NCBI RefSeq assembly: GCF_900169525.1
Contig: NZ_LT821239.1
Location: 952,708-1,016,707, forward strand
Direction: 5' to 3'
Length of the DNA stretch: 64,000 bases
From: Corynebacterium pacaense
GTDB lineage: Bacteria > Actinomycetota > Actinomycetes > Mycobacteriales > Mycobacteriaceae
The number at the start of each line of letters is the position of its first letter. The stretch's first letter is position 1. The notes under the pieces were generated by a model that worked only from the letters and a program-made list of their open reading frames with translations, ran no database searches and was not told the origin of the DNA. Positions 47,266-56,225 of the stretch are shown here, in pieces. Both the position numbers and the translations under genes were made by a program.

Positions 47266-48177
47266 ATGCTCTCCCTGGCACGCCTCCGCCTCCTGCAGGA
47301 GTTCCACCGTCTGGGCACGATCACCTCCGTGGCGGAGTCACTGAACTATTCACGCTCAGCGGTGTCCCAGCAGCTCACGCTGCTGGAGAGGGAGGTGGGG
47401 GTGCCCCTTTTTGAGAAGATCGGCCGCACCCTCCACCTGACCGAACAGGGCGAGATCCTGCTCGCCCACGCCACGGCACTGCTGGCCGCGGCGGACCAGG
47501 CACTGGTCGCGGTGCATTCCTATGATGACGCGGTCAGCGGCACACTGCGGGTGACCTCCTTCCAATCGGTGTTGTCGACCATCCTCCCGCCGGCACTGAG
47601 CAGCCTCAACGCCCGGTATCCCGAACTGACCGTGGAGGTCGCCCAGCGCGAGGTCCTCGATGCGATGGAGGAGCTGCTGGCCGGGCAGGTCGATCTGGTC
47701 CTCGGTGAGGAGTACCAGGGGCAGATTCCCCCGTTGGATCCGGGGATCCACCGCGAGATCCTCCTGGAGGACCCCATGCACCTGATCACACCCGAGGACG
47801 GCCCGCTCGCAGTGGACGGCATCGAGGAACTCGACAGGGCGCCGTTCGCCATTGATCCACCCGGGGTCCCGACGGGGGACTGGGCCGCAGCGGTGTGCGG
47901 CCGGGCCGGATTCGTCCCGCGCCTGGCCTTCGCCACCATCGATCCGCTCCTGCAGATCCACCTCGTCCGGCTCGGCCACGCCGTCAGCTTCACACCGACG
48001 CTGCTCGCCCCGATGCTCGAGGGTGTGCGTGTGGTGGATCTGCCTGACAACCCCACCCGAACCCTCTACACGGCCGTGCGGGCCGGCAGGCAGGAGCTGC
48101 CGGCGATCCGCGCCTTCCGTTCGGCCCTGGCGGCGGTGGCCAGGGAGACGATCATTGACAGTGGTCTAGTAGAGTGA
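47266..48177 (+). CDS. LysR-family transcription regulator
   Basis: 303 residues. The N-terminal winged helix (RLRLLQEFHRLGTITSVAESLNYSRSAVSQQLTLLEREVGVPLFEKIGR) is followed by a linker helix and a periplasmic-binding-like effector domain from about residue 90 (LRVTSFQSVLSTILPPAL...). It is divergent from the EamA exporter across 85 bp, the usual LysR/target layout. The effector is probably an exported metabolite, an inference from context. guaA starts 6 bp downstream. Confidence 0.9.
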   Translation: MLSLARLRLLQEFHRLGTITSVAESLNYSRSAVSQQLTLLEREVGVPLFEKIGRTLHLTEQGEILLAHATALLAAADQALVAVHSYDDAVSGTLRVTSFQSVLSTILPPALSSLNARYPELTVEVAQREVLDAMEELLAGQVDLVLGEEYQGQIPPLDPGIHREILLEDPMHLITPEDGPLAVDGIEELDRAPFAIDPPGVPTGDWAAAVCGRAGFVPRLAFATIDPLLQIHLVRLGHAVSFTPTLLAPMLEGVRVVDLPDNPTRTLYTAVRAGRQELPAIRAFRSALAAVARETIIDSGLVE

Positions 48178-48183
48178 ACTCCC

Positions 48184-49755
48184 GTGAGCCTTACAACCAA
48201 TCATCGCCCCGTACTTGTCGTAGACTTCGGCGCACAGTACGCGCAGCTGATCGCACGTCGCGTGCGTGAAGCCGGTATCTACTCCGAAGTTGTTCCGCAC
48301 ACCGCCACCGCCGCGGAGATCCAGGCGAAGAACCCCGCCGCCCTGGTTCTCTCCGGGGGCCCGTCCTCCGTGTACGCGGAGGGTGCGCCGTCCCTCGATC
48401 CCGAGATCCTCGGGCTGGGTCTGCCCGTTTTCGGTATCTGTTACGGATTCCAGGCCATGACCCATGCCCTGGGCGGCACCGTGGCAAACACCGGCTCCCG
48501 TGAGTACGGCCGCACCGATCTCCAAGTCGAGGGCGGCATCCTCCACGAGGGATTCGAGCCCACCCATACGGTGTGGATGAGTCACGGTGACGCTGTCTCG
48601 AAGGCGCCGGAGGGCTTCACTGTCACCGCAACCTCCGCGGGGGCGCCGGTGGCGGCCTTCGAGAGCGTCGAGAAGCGGATGGCCGGGGTGCAGTACCATC
48701 CCGAGGTGCTGCACTCCCCGCACGGTCAGGAGGTGCTCACCCGCTTCCTCACCGAGATCGCGGGTCTGGAGCAGGACTGGACCGCGGCCAACATCGCCGA
48801 GGAGCTGGTGGAGAAGGTCCGCGCGCAGATCGGCCCCGAGGGCCGCGCCATCTGCGGGCTGTCCGGCGGCGTGGATTCCGCCGTTGCTGCCGCCCTGGTG
48901 CAGCGTGCCATCGGTGACCGCCTGACCTGTGTCTTCGTTGACCACGGGCTGCTGCGTGCAGGTGAGCGTGAGCAGGTCGAGCACGATTTCGTCGCCGCGA
49001 CAGGCGCGAAGCTGGTCACCGTCGATGAGCGGGCGTCCTTCCTGAGCAAGCTCGCCGGTGTCACCGATCCCGAGGCAAAGCGCAAGGCCATCGGCGCGGA
49101 GTTCATCCGTTCCTTCGAACGCGCCGTCGCCGGCGTGCTCGCCGACGCCCCCGAGGGATCCAGCGTGGATTACCTGGTCCAGGGCACCCTATACCCGGAT
49201 GTCGTGGAATCCGGCGGGGGATCGGGCACCGCGAACATCAAGAGTCACCACAACGTAGGCGGACTGCCCGACGATGTGGAGTTCGAGCTCGTCGAGCCGC
49301 TGCGCCTGCTGTTCAAGGATGAGGTCCGCGCCGTCGGACGCGAACTGGGTCTGCCCGCCGAGATTGTCGGGCGCCAGCCCTTCCCCGGTCCGGGCCTGGG
49401 CATCCGCATCATCGGTGAGGTCACCGAGGAGCGCCTGGAGACCCTGCGCCAGGCCGATCTGATCGCCCGCACCGAGCTGACCGCCGCCGGCCTGGACGAG
49501 AAGATCTGGCAGTGCCCGGTTGTCCTGCTCGCAGACGTCCGCTCCGTCGGCGTCCAGGGCGACGGCCGCACCTACGGCCATCCCATCGTACTGCGCCCGG
49601 TGTCCTCCGAGGACGCCATGACCGCGGACTGGACCCGCCTGCCCTACGAGGTGCTGGAGAAGATCTCCAGCCGGATCACCAACGAGGTCGCCGACGTCAA
49701 CCGCGTCGTCCTCGACGTCACCTCCAAACCGCCGGGAACCATCGAGTGGGAGTAG
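48184..49755 (+). CDS. guaA: GMP synthase (glutamine-hydrolysing)
   Basis: 523 residues from GTG 48184. The class I amidotransferase domain has the nucleophile Cys86 (GICYGFQAM) and the HPEV histidine in [12 protein letters not shown]. The ATP pyrophosphatase P-loop is [12 protein letters not shown]. The C-terminal dimerisation domain ends [10 protein letters not shown]. It converts XMP to GMP, completing the pathway begun by guaB in this window. Confidence 0.97.
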   Translation: MSLTTNHRPVLVVDFGAQYAQLIARRVREAGIYSEVVPHTATAAEIQAKNPAALVLSGGPSSVYAEGAPSLDPEILGLGLPVFGICYGFQAMTHALGGTVANTGSREYGRTDLQVEGGILHEGFEPTHTVWMSHGDAVSKAPEGFTVTATSAGAPVAAFESVEKRMAGVQYHPEVLHSPHGQEVLTRFLTEIAGLEQDWTAANIAEELVEKVRAQIGPEGRAICGLSGGVDSAVAAALVQRAIGDRLTCVFVDHGLLRAGEREQVEHDFVAATGAKLVTVDERASFLSKLAGVTDPEAKRKAIGAEFIRSFERAVAGVLADAPEGSSVDYLVQGTLYPDVVESGGGSGTANIKSHHNVGGLPDDVEFELVEPLRLLFKDEVRAVGRELGLPAEIVGRQPFPGPGLGIRIIGEVTEERLETLRQADLIARTELTAAGLDEKIWQCPVVLLADVRSVGVQGDGRTYGHPIVLRPVSSEDAMTADWTRLPYEVLEKISSRITNEVADVNRVVLDVTSKPPGTIEWE

Positions 49756-49857
49756 CGGGCCCCGGAGGGCGGCCCCACGCCTATCGACGCCCCCACCGCA
49801 GCGCGTACTGTTGACCGCAGCAGCCAACCAGTACCCGCGCAGAAAGCGAGCCGCACC

Positions 49858-50250
49858 TTGAGCTATTTGGACAGCTACTTCGGCACCTCCGCAGAGGCGA
49901 TGGCCTTGATCGCCCACCTGGAGGCCACCGTCGATTCTGGAAACCCGGCCATCGAGGTGCGGCAGGTGTTCTCCGACCTCGGCCTCGACCGGCTCTCCGG
50001 AAACTACACCGACACTCGGATCGAGGGCTTCGGGGACGCCTTCATGCTGGTCGCGGCACTCGCCGCCCTCATCGTGGAATCCGAGCGCCTGACCTTCCAC
50101 GTGGATTCCAAGGAGAACACGCAGATCAACACCGCACTGAAATACTTCGCGCTCTCGCCGGAGGACCATGCCGCGGCCAATCGTTTCGACGAGGACGACC
50201 TCAGCGAATTCGCCGATCTCAGTGAGCAGCTGCGGGGAAGGCTGGACTAG
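49858..50250 (+). CDS. Hypothetical protein (130 aa)
   Basis: TTG at 49858 follows AGAAAGCGAG, a modest ribosome-binding site. The product (LSYLDSYFGTSAEAMALIAHLEATVDSG...) is acidic and mostly helical, without signal peptide or membrane segment, and ends with repeated acidic pairs (DEDDLSEFADLSEQLRGRLD). Family not recognised. It sits alone between guaA and the convergent esrI-like gene. Confidence 0.6.
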   Translation: MSYLDSYFGTSAEAMALIAHLEATVDSGNPAIEVRQVFSDLGLDRLSGNYTDTRIEGFGDAFMLVAALAALIVESERLTFHVDSKENTQINTALKYFALSPEDHAAANRFDEDDLSEFADLSEQLRGRLD

Positions 50251-50338
50251 GCCGAGGTTGCCGCATCACTCGGCCGGGGCGGGTCGTTTCCCCCGGCGGG
50301 AAGTCACCCCCGGTCCGCTGCCGGAAACCGCCCCCGGT

Positions 50339-51481
50339 TCACTCCCCGCCGACGTTGACCCTCACATCACCCACACCGGATGACAGATTCACCTTCAACC
50401 GCTCCCCTTCGGCGCCGTCGTTGTAGGTCCCCGGGGTGCAGTTGCTGTCGCCGATACCGGTGACGCAGGTCAGCTCGACGGGAACGGTGGTGGGCAGAGT
50501 GATGGTTGTCTCGCCGATGCCGGTGTTGACGTAGATCTCGCGGGGGCTCTCCAGCGGGGTCAGTTTGCTCAGATCCAGATCCATCTCGCCGATGCCGGAG
50601 CTGTAGACCTCCTGGAGCTGATCGTTGGTGGGTGCGACCGAGAAGTCGCCGATGGTCACATCCTCGGAGTTGTCCAGGTGGTAGAAGGCGGAACCGAGGG
50701 TCCCGGCGATCATGAGGGAGACGGCGCCGGTTGCGGCCAGGCCCATGAGCACCCACGGCCAGACCCTGCGTTTGCGCCTGGTCGGCGGTTGCTGCTGATA
50801 GGCCATGGGCGCGTTCCACGCGTTGTTGTTCACGGCCAGCGGGTTCCAGGCCGGGGAGGTGGCGGACTGCTGGGCGAAGGGGGCGGGGTATCCCTCGACG
50901 GGGGTGATCGAACTGAGATCGGGTTGCGGTTGGGGGTAGAGGTTCGGATCGTAGTTCCGGTCGTTCATGGTGTCCTCGCTTCCTGGGGGGAGTAGTCCGA
51001 GCGGTGGGATGGGGTGGCGTTTGTACAGCGCCCAGAACATGGCGGCCAGCAGCACATAGGTCAGGGCGGAGGCGGTGCTGAAGAAGTCGGAGGTGCCCGC
51101 GGTGAACACTCCGGAGAAGAGCAGGAAGAAGATCAGCAGCCACCAGCCGTGGGTGCGGTCCCTGGGGTGCCCGGGTTTCCAGATCGCCTCCAGTGGTGAC
51201 ACCGGCACGGAGTACCGCGGCAGCAGCAGCCAGATGAGTAGATAGGCGCTGATCCCGGCTCCGAAGAAGCCGAGAATGACAAAGGTCAGGCGGATCAGCA
51301 CTGGGTCGATCTGGTAGCGGATACCGATACCCTCGCAGACACCGGCGATCTTCGCGTTGCCGCCCTGCTCGGGTGGGATGCGCACGGGGCGGGTGTCCCA
51401 GATCTGGCGGACCACCCCCTGGGGACCTCTGGGTGTGTTCGCGCCCTCCTGTGCGAAGGGCAGATAGCCGTCGGTGCTCAT
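50339..51481 (-). CDS. esrI: PspC-domain membrane protein, EsrI-like inhibitor of envelope-stress signalling
   Basis: 380 residues. The N-terminal PspC domain (about 36-92, KIAGVCEGIGIRYQIDPVLIRLTFVILGFFGAGISAYLLIWLLLP) is followed by two more TM segments and a Pro/Gln/Asn-rich linker. A further TM segment lies near 245-265. The external beta-rich domain is LiaF/DUF4097-like, with repeats of the type GIGE/GIGD/GVGD. It is divergent from a PspC-containing kinase and regulator near guaA, which matches the C. glutamicum EsrISR three-component system reported to respond to cell-envelope antibiotics; the equivalence is inferred. Confidence 0.75.
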   Translation of the reverse strand: MSTDGYLPFAQEGANTPRGPQGVVRQIWDTRPVRIPPEQGGNAKIAGVCEGIGIRYQIDPVLIRLTFVILGFFGAGISAYLLIWLLLPRYSVPVSPLEAIWKPGHPRDRTHGWWLLIFFLLFSGVFTAGTSDFFSTASALTYVLLAAMFWALYKRHPIPPLGLLPPGSEDTMNDRNYDPNLYPQPQPDLSSITPVEGYPAPFAQQSATSPAWNPLAVNNNAWNAPMAYQQQPPTRRKRRVWPWVLMGLAATGAVSLMIAGTLGSAFYHLDNSEDVTIGDFSVAPTNDQLQEVYSSGIGEMDLDLSKLTPLESPREIYVNTGIGETTITLPTTVPVELTCVTGIGDSNCTPGTYNDGAEGERLKVNLSSGVGDVRVNVGGE

Positions 51482-51596
51482 GGTTTCAATCTTGGCGCGC
51501 CGGGGTGCTGAAAGGAATCGGGGAAGCCCCTGAGATCCGCCGTTTCAGGGTGTTCCCGGATGGTCGGTTCCGGTGACGGCGTGACAAGATCAAGGC

Positions 51597-52808
51597 ATGA
51601 GTTCCACACCCGCGCCCTATTCTCCGCAGCCGGCGGGGCAGCTGGCGGCCCCCTATCCACGCTTCCTGCGTGCACGTCAGGGGCGCGTCGTCGCCGGTGT
51701 GGCCTCCGGGCTCGCCGAGCACCTGGGTGTCTCGGTGTTCTGGGTGCGCGCCATCCTGATCATCTCCGCCCTCCTGAACGGGGTGGGGTTGGTCGCCTAC
51801 GCCCTGGTCTGGATCTTCACCGCCCTGGATTCCGCACCCGAGGGGGATGCGGGGTCCGCGCCGGCGGAAGGGGCGTCGATGGGCAGGGTGCTCTCCTGGG
51901 TGCTGGTGGTGGTCGCGCTGCTGGGCGCGGCCTTCTCACTCATGCTGACCACGGGTTTCGGGCTGGCGCTGATTATCCCGATCGTCATCGTCGGTGTCGG
52001 CATCCTCATGGTGTGGCTGGCCTATGACCGCGGGCTGGATTCGGGGGCGAATATCCTGATCATCGTCGCGGGCGGGGTGCTGGTTCTGGCGGCCATCGTG
52101 GTGGTGGTGATGAACTGGGACTCGCAGGCCGGTTTCGGGGCGGCGCTGACCACCGTGGTGCTCACCCTGCTGGGTGTGGCGGCGCTCGGTGTGCCGCTGT
52201 GGCTGCGGCTGTGGGACCAGCTGGGGGAGGAGCGTGCGGAGAAGGCCGCCGCCGCAGAGCGCGCCGAGATCGCCTCCCGGCTGCATGATTCGGTGCTCCA
52301 GACCCTGGCGCTGATCCAGAAACGCGCCGCCGACCCGGCAGAGGTCGCACGTCTGGCCCGTGGCCAGGAGCGCGAGCTGCGGCAGTGGCTGTTTGAATCC
52401 CAGGACAAGACCCCGCAGACCACCGGGACGGTGTTCACCGCACTGGAACGAGCGTGCGCGGAGGTGGAGGATCTCTTCGGTCTGCGCATCGTGCCGGTGA
52501 CGGTGGGCACGGATGAGCCCTTAACCGATGCGACGCAGGCGGCGGTGCTGGCGGCGAGGGAATGCCTGGTCAACGTCGCCAAGCACGCCGGTGTGGAGAC
52601 CGCCGATGTCTATGCCGAGATCCTGGCGGGGGAGCTCGGCATCTTCGTCCGCGACCGCGGCCGTGGCTTCGATCCGGACGAAGTTCCGGAGGGGCGCCAC
52701 GGGCTCGCGGAGTCCGTGCGCGGGCGTGTGGAGCGTGCCGGGGGAACCGTGACGGTGAAGTCCACACCGGGGGAGGGAACCGAGGTTTCCATCACGATGG
52801 CCGTGTGA
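51597..52808 (+). CDS. esrS: PspC-domain histidine kinase, EsrS-like
   Basis: 403 residues. The N-terminal PspC domain (about 22-78) is shared with the divergent EsrI-like protein. Further TM segments lie near 100-142, 152-172 and 182-204. The HisKA_3 helix contains the phospho-accepting His230 (SRLHDSVLQTLALI). The HATPase domain includes ECLVNVAKHAG and GRGFDPDEVPEGRHGLAESVRGRV. It pairs with the regulator 38 bp downstream. Confidence 0.82.
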   Translation: MSSTPAPYSPQPAGQLAAPYPRFLRARQGRVVAGVASGLAEHLGVSVFWVRAILIISALLNGVGLVAYALVWIFTALDSAPEGDAGSAPAEGASMGRVLSWVLVVVALLGAAFSLMLTTGFGLALIIPIVIVGVGILMVWLAYDRGLDSGANILIIVAGGVLVLAAIVVVVMNWDSQAGFGAALTTVVLTLLGVAALGVPLWLRLWDQLGEERAEKAAAAERAEIASRLHDSVLQTLALIQKRAADPAEVARLARGQERELRQWLFESQDKTPQTTGTVFTALERACAEVEDLFGLRIVPVTVGTDEPLTDATQAAVLAARECLVNVAKHAGVETADVYAEILAGELGIFVRDRGRGFDPDEVPEGRHGLAESVRGRVERAGGTVTVKSTPGEGTEVSITMAV

Positions 52809-52846
52809 GGGGCGGCGCGTGCCCGTGGCGCGGTACCCTGAGACAC

Positions 52847-53539
52847 ATGGTTGATGTGTTCCTGGTTGATGATCACTCGGTGTTCCGCTCCGGCGTCAGA
52901 GCGGAGCTCGCCGACGCCGTCAGCATCGTCGGTGAGGCTGGCACCGTGGCCGAGGCGGTCAGTGGCATCACCGGGACACATCCCGACGTCGTGCTTCTCG
53001 ACGTCCACATGCCCGACGGTGGCGGTCTCGCGGTGATCCGCGGCGTCAGTGAGGCGAAGGTGGACACCACCTTCCTCGCACTCAGCGTCTCCGACGCCGC
53101 CGAGGATGTCATCGCCGTGATCCGTGCCGGGGCCAGGGGTTATGTGACCAAGTCCATCTCCGGCGCCGAGCTCGTGGAGGCGATCGAGCAGGTCAACTCC
53201 GGTGACGCCTTCTTCTCCCCGCGGCTGGCGGGATTCGTGCTCGATGCCTTCGCCGCCCCCGACTCCGCCGCCGGCGCCGGCATCGTCGACGCCCCGGAGA
53301 AGGATGCCGCAGTGGAGAAGGGGGCGGTGGTCGATGATCCGGTGGTCGATGCCCTCACCCGCCGTGAACTGGAGGTGCTGCGCCTGCTGGCGCGCGGCTA
53401 CACCTACAAGGAGATCGGCAGGGAGCTGTTCATCTCGGTCAAGACCGTGGAAACGCACGCCTCGAACATTCTGCGCAAGACCCAGCAGTCCAACCGCCAC
53501 GCCCTGACCCGCTGGGCGCACTCACGGGATCTGGATTAG
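52847..53539 (+). CDS. esrR: LuxR-type response regulator, EsrR-like
   Basis: 230 residues from ATG 52847 (MVDVFLVDDHSVFRSGV). The acidic pocket has Asp8, Asp9 and the phospho-acceptor Asp52 (LLDVHMPDGGG). A variable acidic linker (about 140-162) leads to a LuxR helix-turn-helix (LTRRELEVLRLLARGYTYKEIGRELFISVKTVETHASNILRK). It would act on envelope-stress genes, likely including the divergent esrI-like gene. Confidence 0.85.
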   Translation: MVDVFLVDDHSVFRSGVRAELADAVSIVGEAGTVAEAVSGITGTHPDVVLLDVHMPDGGGLAVIRGVSEAKVDTTFLALSVSDAAEDVIAVIRAGARGYVTKSISGAELVEAIEQVNSGDAFFSPRLAGFVLDAFAAPDSAAGAGIVDAPEKDAAVEKGAVVDDPVVDALTRRELEVLRLLARGYTYKEIGRELFISVKTVETHASNILRKTQQSNRHALTRWAHSRDLD

Positions 53540-53545
53540 CCGCCC

Positions 53546-53803
53546 ATGGACCCGAAATTCACCTTCCAGCCCACCCGTACCCTGCTGTTCAGCATCATCT
53601 TCACGGTGCTGGTGATGTGGCAGTCCGGTTTCTCCCTGTGGTTGGCGCTGCCGATCTGGTTCTTCATCTGGGCGGTGTTCATCTTCGGCCACAGCTTCTA
53701 CAACTGGGCCAACCTCCAGCTGACCGCCCTGGGCAAACGCAACAAGGAGAAGCTGGATGAGATGGAGCGGGAGAAGAAGCGCCGGGGTCGGAGCTCAAAA
53801 TAG
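53546..53803 (+). CDS. Small membrane protein with charged tail (85 aa)
   Basis: Two TM segments (LLFSIIFTVLVMWQSG, residues 13-28, and LWLALPIWFFIWAVFIFGHSF, 31-51) are followed by a strongly charged cytosolic tail (KRNKEKLDEMEREKKRRGR). It starts 6 bp after the response regulator and is probably in the same operon. The last bases overlap the convergent SnoaL-like gene. Function unknown; a 2TM-type small envelope protein. Confidence 0.7.
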   Translation: MDPKFTFQPTRTLLFSIIFTVLVMWQSGFSLWLALPIWFFIWAVFIFGHSFYNWANLQLTALGKRNKEKLDEMEREKKRRGRSSK

Positions 53804-54556
53804 TCCGTAGGTGTGCACCGCCTCCGCATCGGAGGGGATCGGGGTGATCGCATCCCAGAGTTCCACGATCCGGCCGTTGTCCACCCGCCACAGCTCATGG
53901 TAGGAGTGGCGCTGACCCGCGATGGATCCCTCGGACTGGGTGAGCACGAAGGGTCCGTCGGCCACGGTGCGGTGGATGCGGTCGTAGACCAGGCCCTGGC
54001 CGGAGTCGCGCAGCTCCTCCAGGAAGGTGATCACGTTATCCACGCCGTCGGCGATATCGGGGGAGTGCTGGGTGAGGTGGACGCCGTCGGTGTAGGTGCG
54101 GAAGGCCTCGTAGTCACCGTTGATCAGCGCCGCGGTGAAGAACTCGGTGACCAGCGCGCGGTTGGCCTCCGGGTCGCCGGTGGAGGTGTCGGTGGGGCCG
54201 TCGAGCTGGGTGCGCCCGGAGGCGTTCGGTGCGGCGACCGGAACCAGTCCGTCCCAGTGCTCGATGAGCAGTCCGTCGGCGACGCGGTAGAGATCGAAGC
54301 CGATGAGGTCGGTGTCGTCGAGGCCGGTGTAGCGGCCGTGGAGTGCCACCAGGTCGGCGTCGGCAAGCACGCGGACGTTGGTGTAGCTCAATGCCTCGCC
54401 CGCCTCGTCGACGAGGGTGGCCAGACCGGCGGCGCCGCCGGCGACCAGCGGCGAGTGCTCGATGAAATCGGGGTGGAAGGCGGTGTCGAGGACGGAGGTG
54501 TCGCGCGCATCGAAGAGCGTGGTGTGCGCGCTGAGCACGAGTTCCCTGTTGTTCAT
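53795..54556 (-). CDS. Tandem SnoaL-like domain protein
   Basis: 253 residues containing two NTF2/SnoaL-like units (residues about 5-115 and 128-250). Each has the pattern D-x-x-F-HPDFIEHSP / DGVHLTQHSPDIADG followed by a beta sheet ending in E-H/L-W-D. Such cone folds act as polyketide-cyclase-like enzymes or ligand binders; the substrate is unknown. It lies 16 bp downstream of the aldehyde dehydrogenase gene on the same strand, so the two probably share a pathway. Confidence 0.8.
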   Translation of the reverse strand: MNNRELVLSAHTTLFDARDTSVLDTAFHPDFIEHSPLVAGGAAGLATLVDEAGEALSYTNVRVLADADLVALHGRYTGLDDTDLIGFDLYRVADGLLIEHWDGLVPVAAPNASGRTQLDGPTDTSTGDPEANRALVTEFFTAALINGDYEAFRTYTDGVHLTQHSPDIADGVDNVITFLEELRDSGQGLVYDRIHRTVADGPFVLTQSEGSIAGQRHSYHELWRVDNGRIVELWDAITPIPSDAEAVHTYGLF

Positions 54557-54572
54557 GGTGTGGTTCTTCCTG

Positions 54573-56006
54573 CTAGTCGGTGGCGCTCATGATGTGCTTG
54601 ACGCGGGTGTACTCCTCGAGGGAGTACATCGACAGGTCTTTTCCGTAGCCGGAGCCGTCGAAGCCCCCGTGCGGCATCTCGGCGGTGAGCGGGATGTGGG
54701 TGTTCACCCACACCGCACCGAAGTCGAGGTCGCGGGTGAAGCGCAGTACCCTCTTGTGGTTGCTGGTCCACACACTGGAGGACAGGGAGAAGTCCACGTC
54801 GTTGGCCTTGTCTAGGGCGTCATCGTCATCGCGGAAGCTCTGCACGGTGATCACCGGACCGAAGATCTCCTGCTGGATGGCTTCGTCGTCCTGCTGCAGG
54901 CCGGTGATCACGGTGGGTTCGAAGAAGTAGCCGGGCCGGTCGATGCGGCTGCCGCCGGTGGCGATGGTGGCGTGGCCTGGCAGCCGCTCGATGAAGCCGG
55001 CGACGCGCTCGAGCTGCCGCGGGTTGTTCAGGGGACCGTAGAGGACATCCTCATCGTCGGGGTCACCGACCTTGACCTTGGCCACCTCGGCCAGGAGCTT
55101 GTCCACGAACACGTCGTGGATGCCCTCGGCCACCAGCACCCTGGTGGCGGCCGTGCAGTCCTGGCCGGCGTTGAACAGCCCGGTGGTGGCGATGGTCTCG
55201 GCCGCGACGTCGAGATCGGCATCCTCGAACACGATCACGGGGGCCTTGCCCCCGAGCTCGAGGTGCGCACGGGTGAGGTTGCGGGCGGCTGCGACCGCGA
55301 CCTCGATACCGGCGCGGACGGAACCGGTGATCGAGACCAGGGAGGGCGTGCGGTGCGAGGCCACGAGTTCGCCTGTCCCGGCATCGCCGAGCACCACGTT
55401 GAAGGTGCCTGCGGGGAGGAACTCCGCGGCGATCTCGGCGAGGAGGAGGGTGCTCAGCGGTGTGGTGTCACTCGGCTTGAGCACGACGGTGTTGCCCGCG
55501 GCCAGGGCGGGACCGATCTTCCAGGCCGCGATCATCAGCGGATAGTTCCACGGCGTGACCTGCCCGACCACACCGAGGGGCTCGCGGCGGATCTGTGAGT
55601 TGTAGCCCTCGAGGTACTCGCCGGAGGAGCGTCCCTCCAGGACCCTGGCCGAGCCGGCGAAGAAACGCAGCTGGTCCGCCGTGGTGTCCACCTCCTCGGT
55701 GGAGACCAGGTGCCTGGGCTGGCCGGTGGTGATCACTTGGGCGTCGATGAGGCGGTCCCTGTTCGCCTCGACCGCGTCCGCGATGTGGAGCAGCGCCTGC
55801 TGGCGCGCGGAGGGGGTGGTGCGGCCCCAGACGGTGGCGGCGGAGCGGGCCGCGGCGTAGGCGGCGTCGATGTCCTCGGCGGTGGAGGCGGGGGAACGCC
55901 CGACCACGGATTCATCGACGGGGTTGATGATGTCGAAGAAGGTGGTGGCGGTCGAGTCGACGTAGGTGTTGTTGATGAAGTTCTGCAGTGGAGAGTTCTC
56001 GGGCAT
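54573..56006 (-). CDS. NAD(P)-dependent aldehyde dehydrogenase (aminobutyraldehyde/betaine-aldehyde type)
   Basis: 477 residues of an aldehyde dehydrogenase. The catalytic residues are Cys284 (FNAGQDCTAATR), Glu250 (LELGGKAP) and Asn154 (TPWNYPLM), with the Rossmann GSVRAG turn at about 228. Sequence style is closest to gamma-aminobutyraldehyde and related dehydrogenases; the true substrate is unknown. A 9-bp tandem repeat and palindromes lie upstream, and a GntR regulator diverges from it. Confidence 0.9.
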   Translation of the reverse strand: MPENSPLQNFINNTYVDSTATTFFDIINPVDESVVGRSPASTAEDIDAAYAAARSAATVWGRTTPSARQQALLHIADAVEANRDRLIDAQVITTGQPRHLVSTEEVDTTADQLRFFAGSARVLEGRSSGEYLEGYNSQIRREPLGVVGQVTPWNYPLMIAAWKIGPALAAGNTVVLKPSDTTPLSTLLLAEIAAEFLPAGTFNVVLGDAGTGELVASHRTPSLVSITGSVRAGIEVAVAAARNLTRAHLELGGKAPVIVFEDADLDVAAETIATTGLFNAGQDCTAATRVLVAEGIHDVFVDKLLAEVAKVKVGDPDDEDVLYGPLNNPRQLERVAGFIERLPGHATIATGGSRIDRPGYFFEPTVITGLQQDDEAIQQEIFGPVITVQSFRDDDDALDKANDVDFSLSSSVWTSNHKRVLRFTRDLDFGAVWVNTHIPLTAEMPHGGFDGSGYGKDLSMYSLEEYTRVKHIMSATD

Positions 56007-56048
56007 GGTGTCGTGCCTTTCTGCTGGTGGAGCTCGGTGGGTGTTGTG

Positions 56049-56100
56049 GGTGCTGAGGGTGCTGAGGGTGCTGAGGGTGCTGAGGGTGCTGAGGGTGCTG
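56049..56100. repeat. 9-bp tandem repeat (GGTGCTGAG, about 5.8 copies)
   Basis: Copies at 56049, 56058, 56067, 56076, 56085 and a partial one at 56094 are perfect and contiguous. They occupy the leader of the aldehyde dehydrogenase gene, next to the palindrome at 56102. Copy number is likely to vary. Confidence 0.9.
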
Positions 56101-56101
56101 A

Positions 56102-56127
56102 TTAAACCTTTAACTCCATAGGTTTAA
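56102..56127. promoter_or_regulatory. Palindromic operator candidate for the GntR regulator
   Basis: TTAAACCT at 56102-56109 and AGGTTTAA at 56120-56127 form a perfect 8-bp inverted repeat with a 10-bp spacer. A second related palindrome (ACCT-CGAC-AGGT, then TTA) lies at 56139-56153. Both are in the divergent promoter region and are likely sites for the FadR-type protein at 56226. Confidence 0.65.
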
Positions 56128-56225
56128 CTCAAAGCTATACCTCGACAGGTTTAGTGTCAACAGTCACATTCACCGACGAGGGGCCCGATGTGTCACCCGG
56201 GTGTGCATGGCCTATCGTTGAGTGC

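Noticed and set aside
56049..56100. Short tandem repeats as a possible CRISPR or origin iteron
   Set aside because: 9-bp units without spacers, no cas or rep genes and no AT-rich unwinding region beside them.
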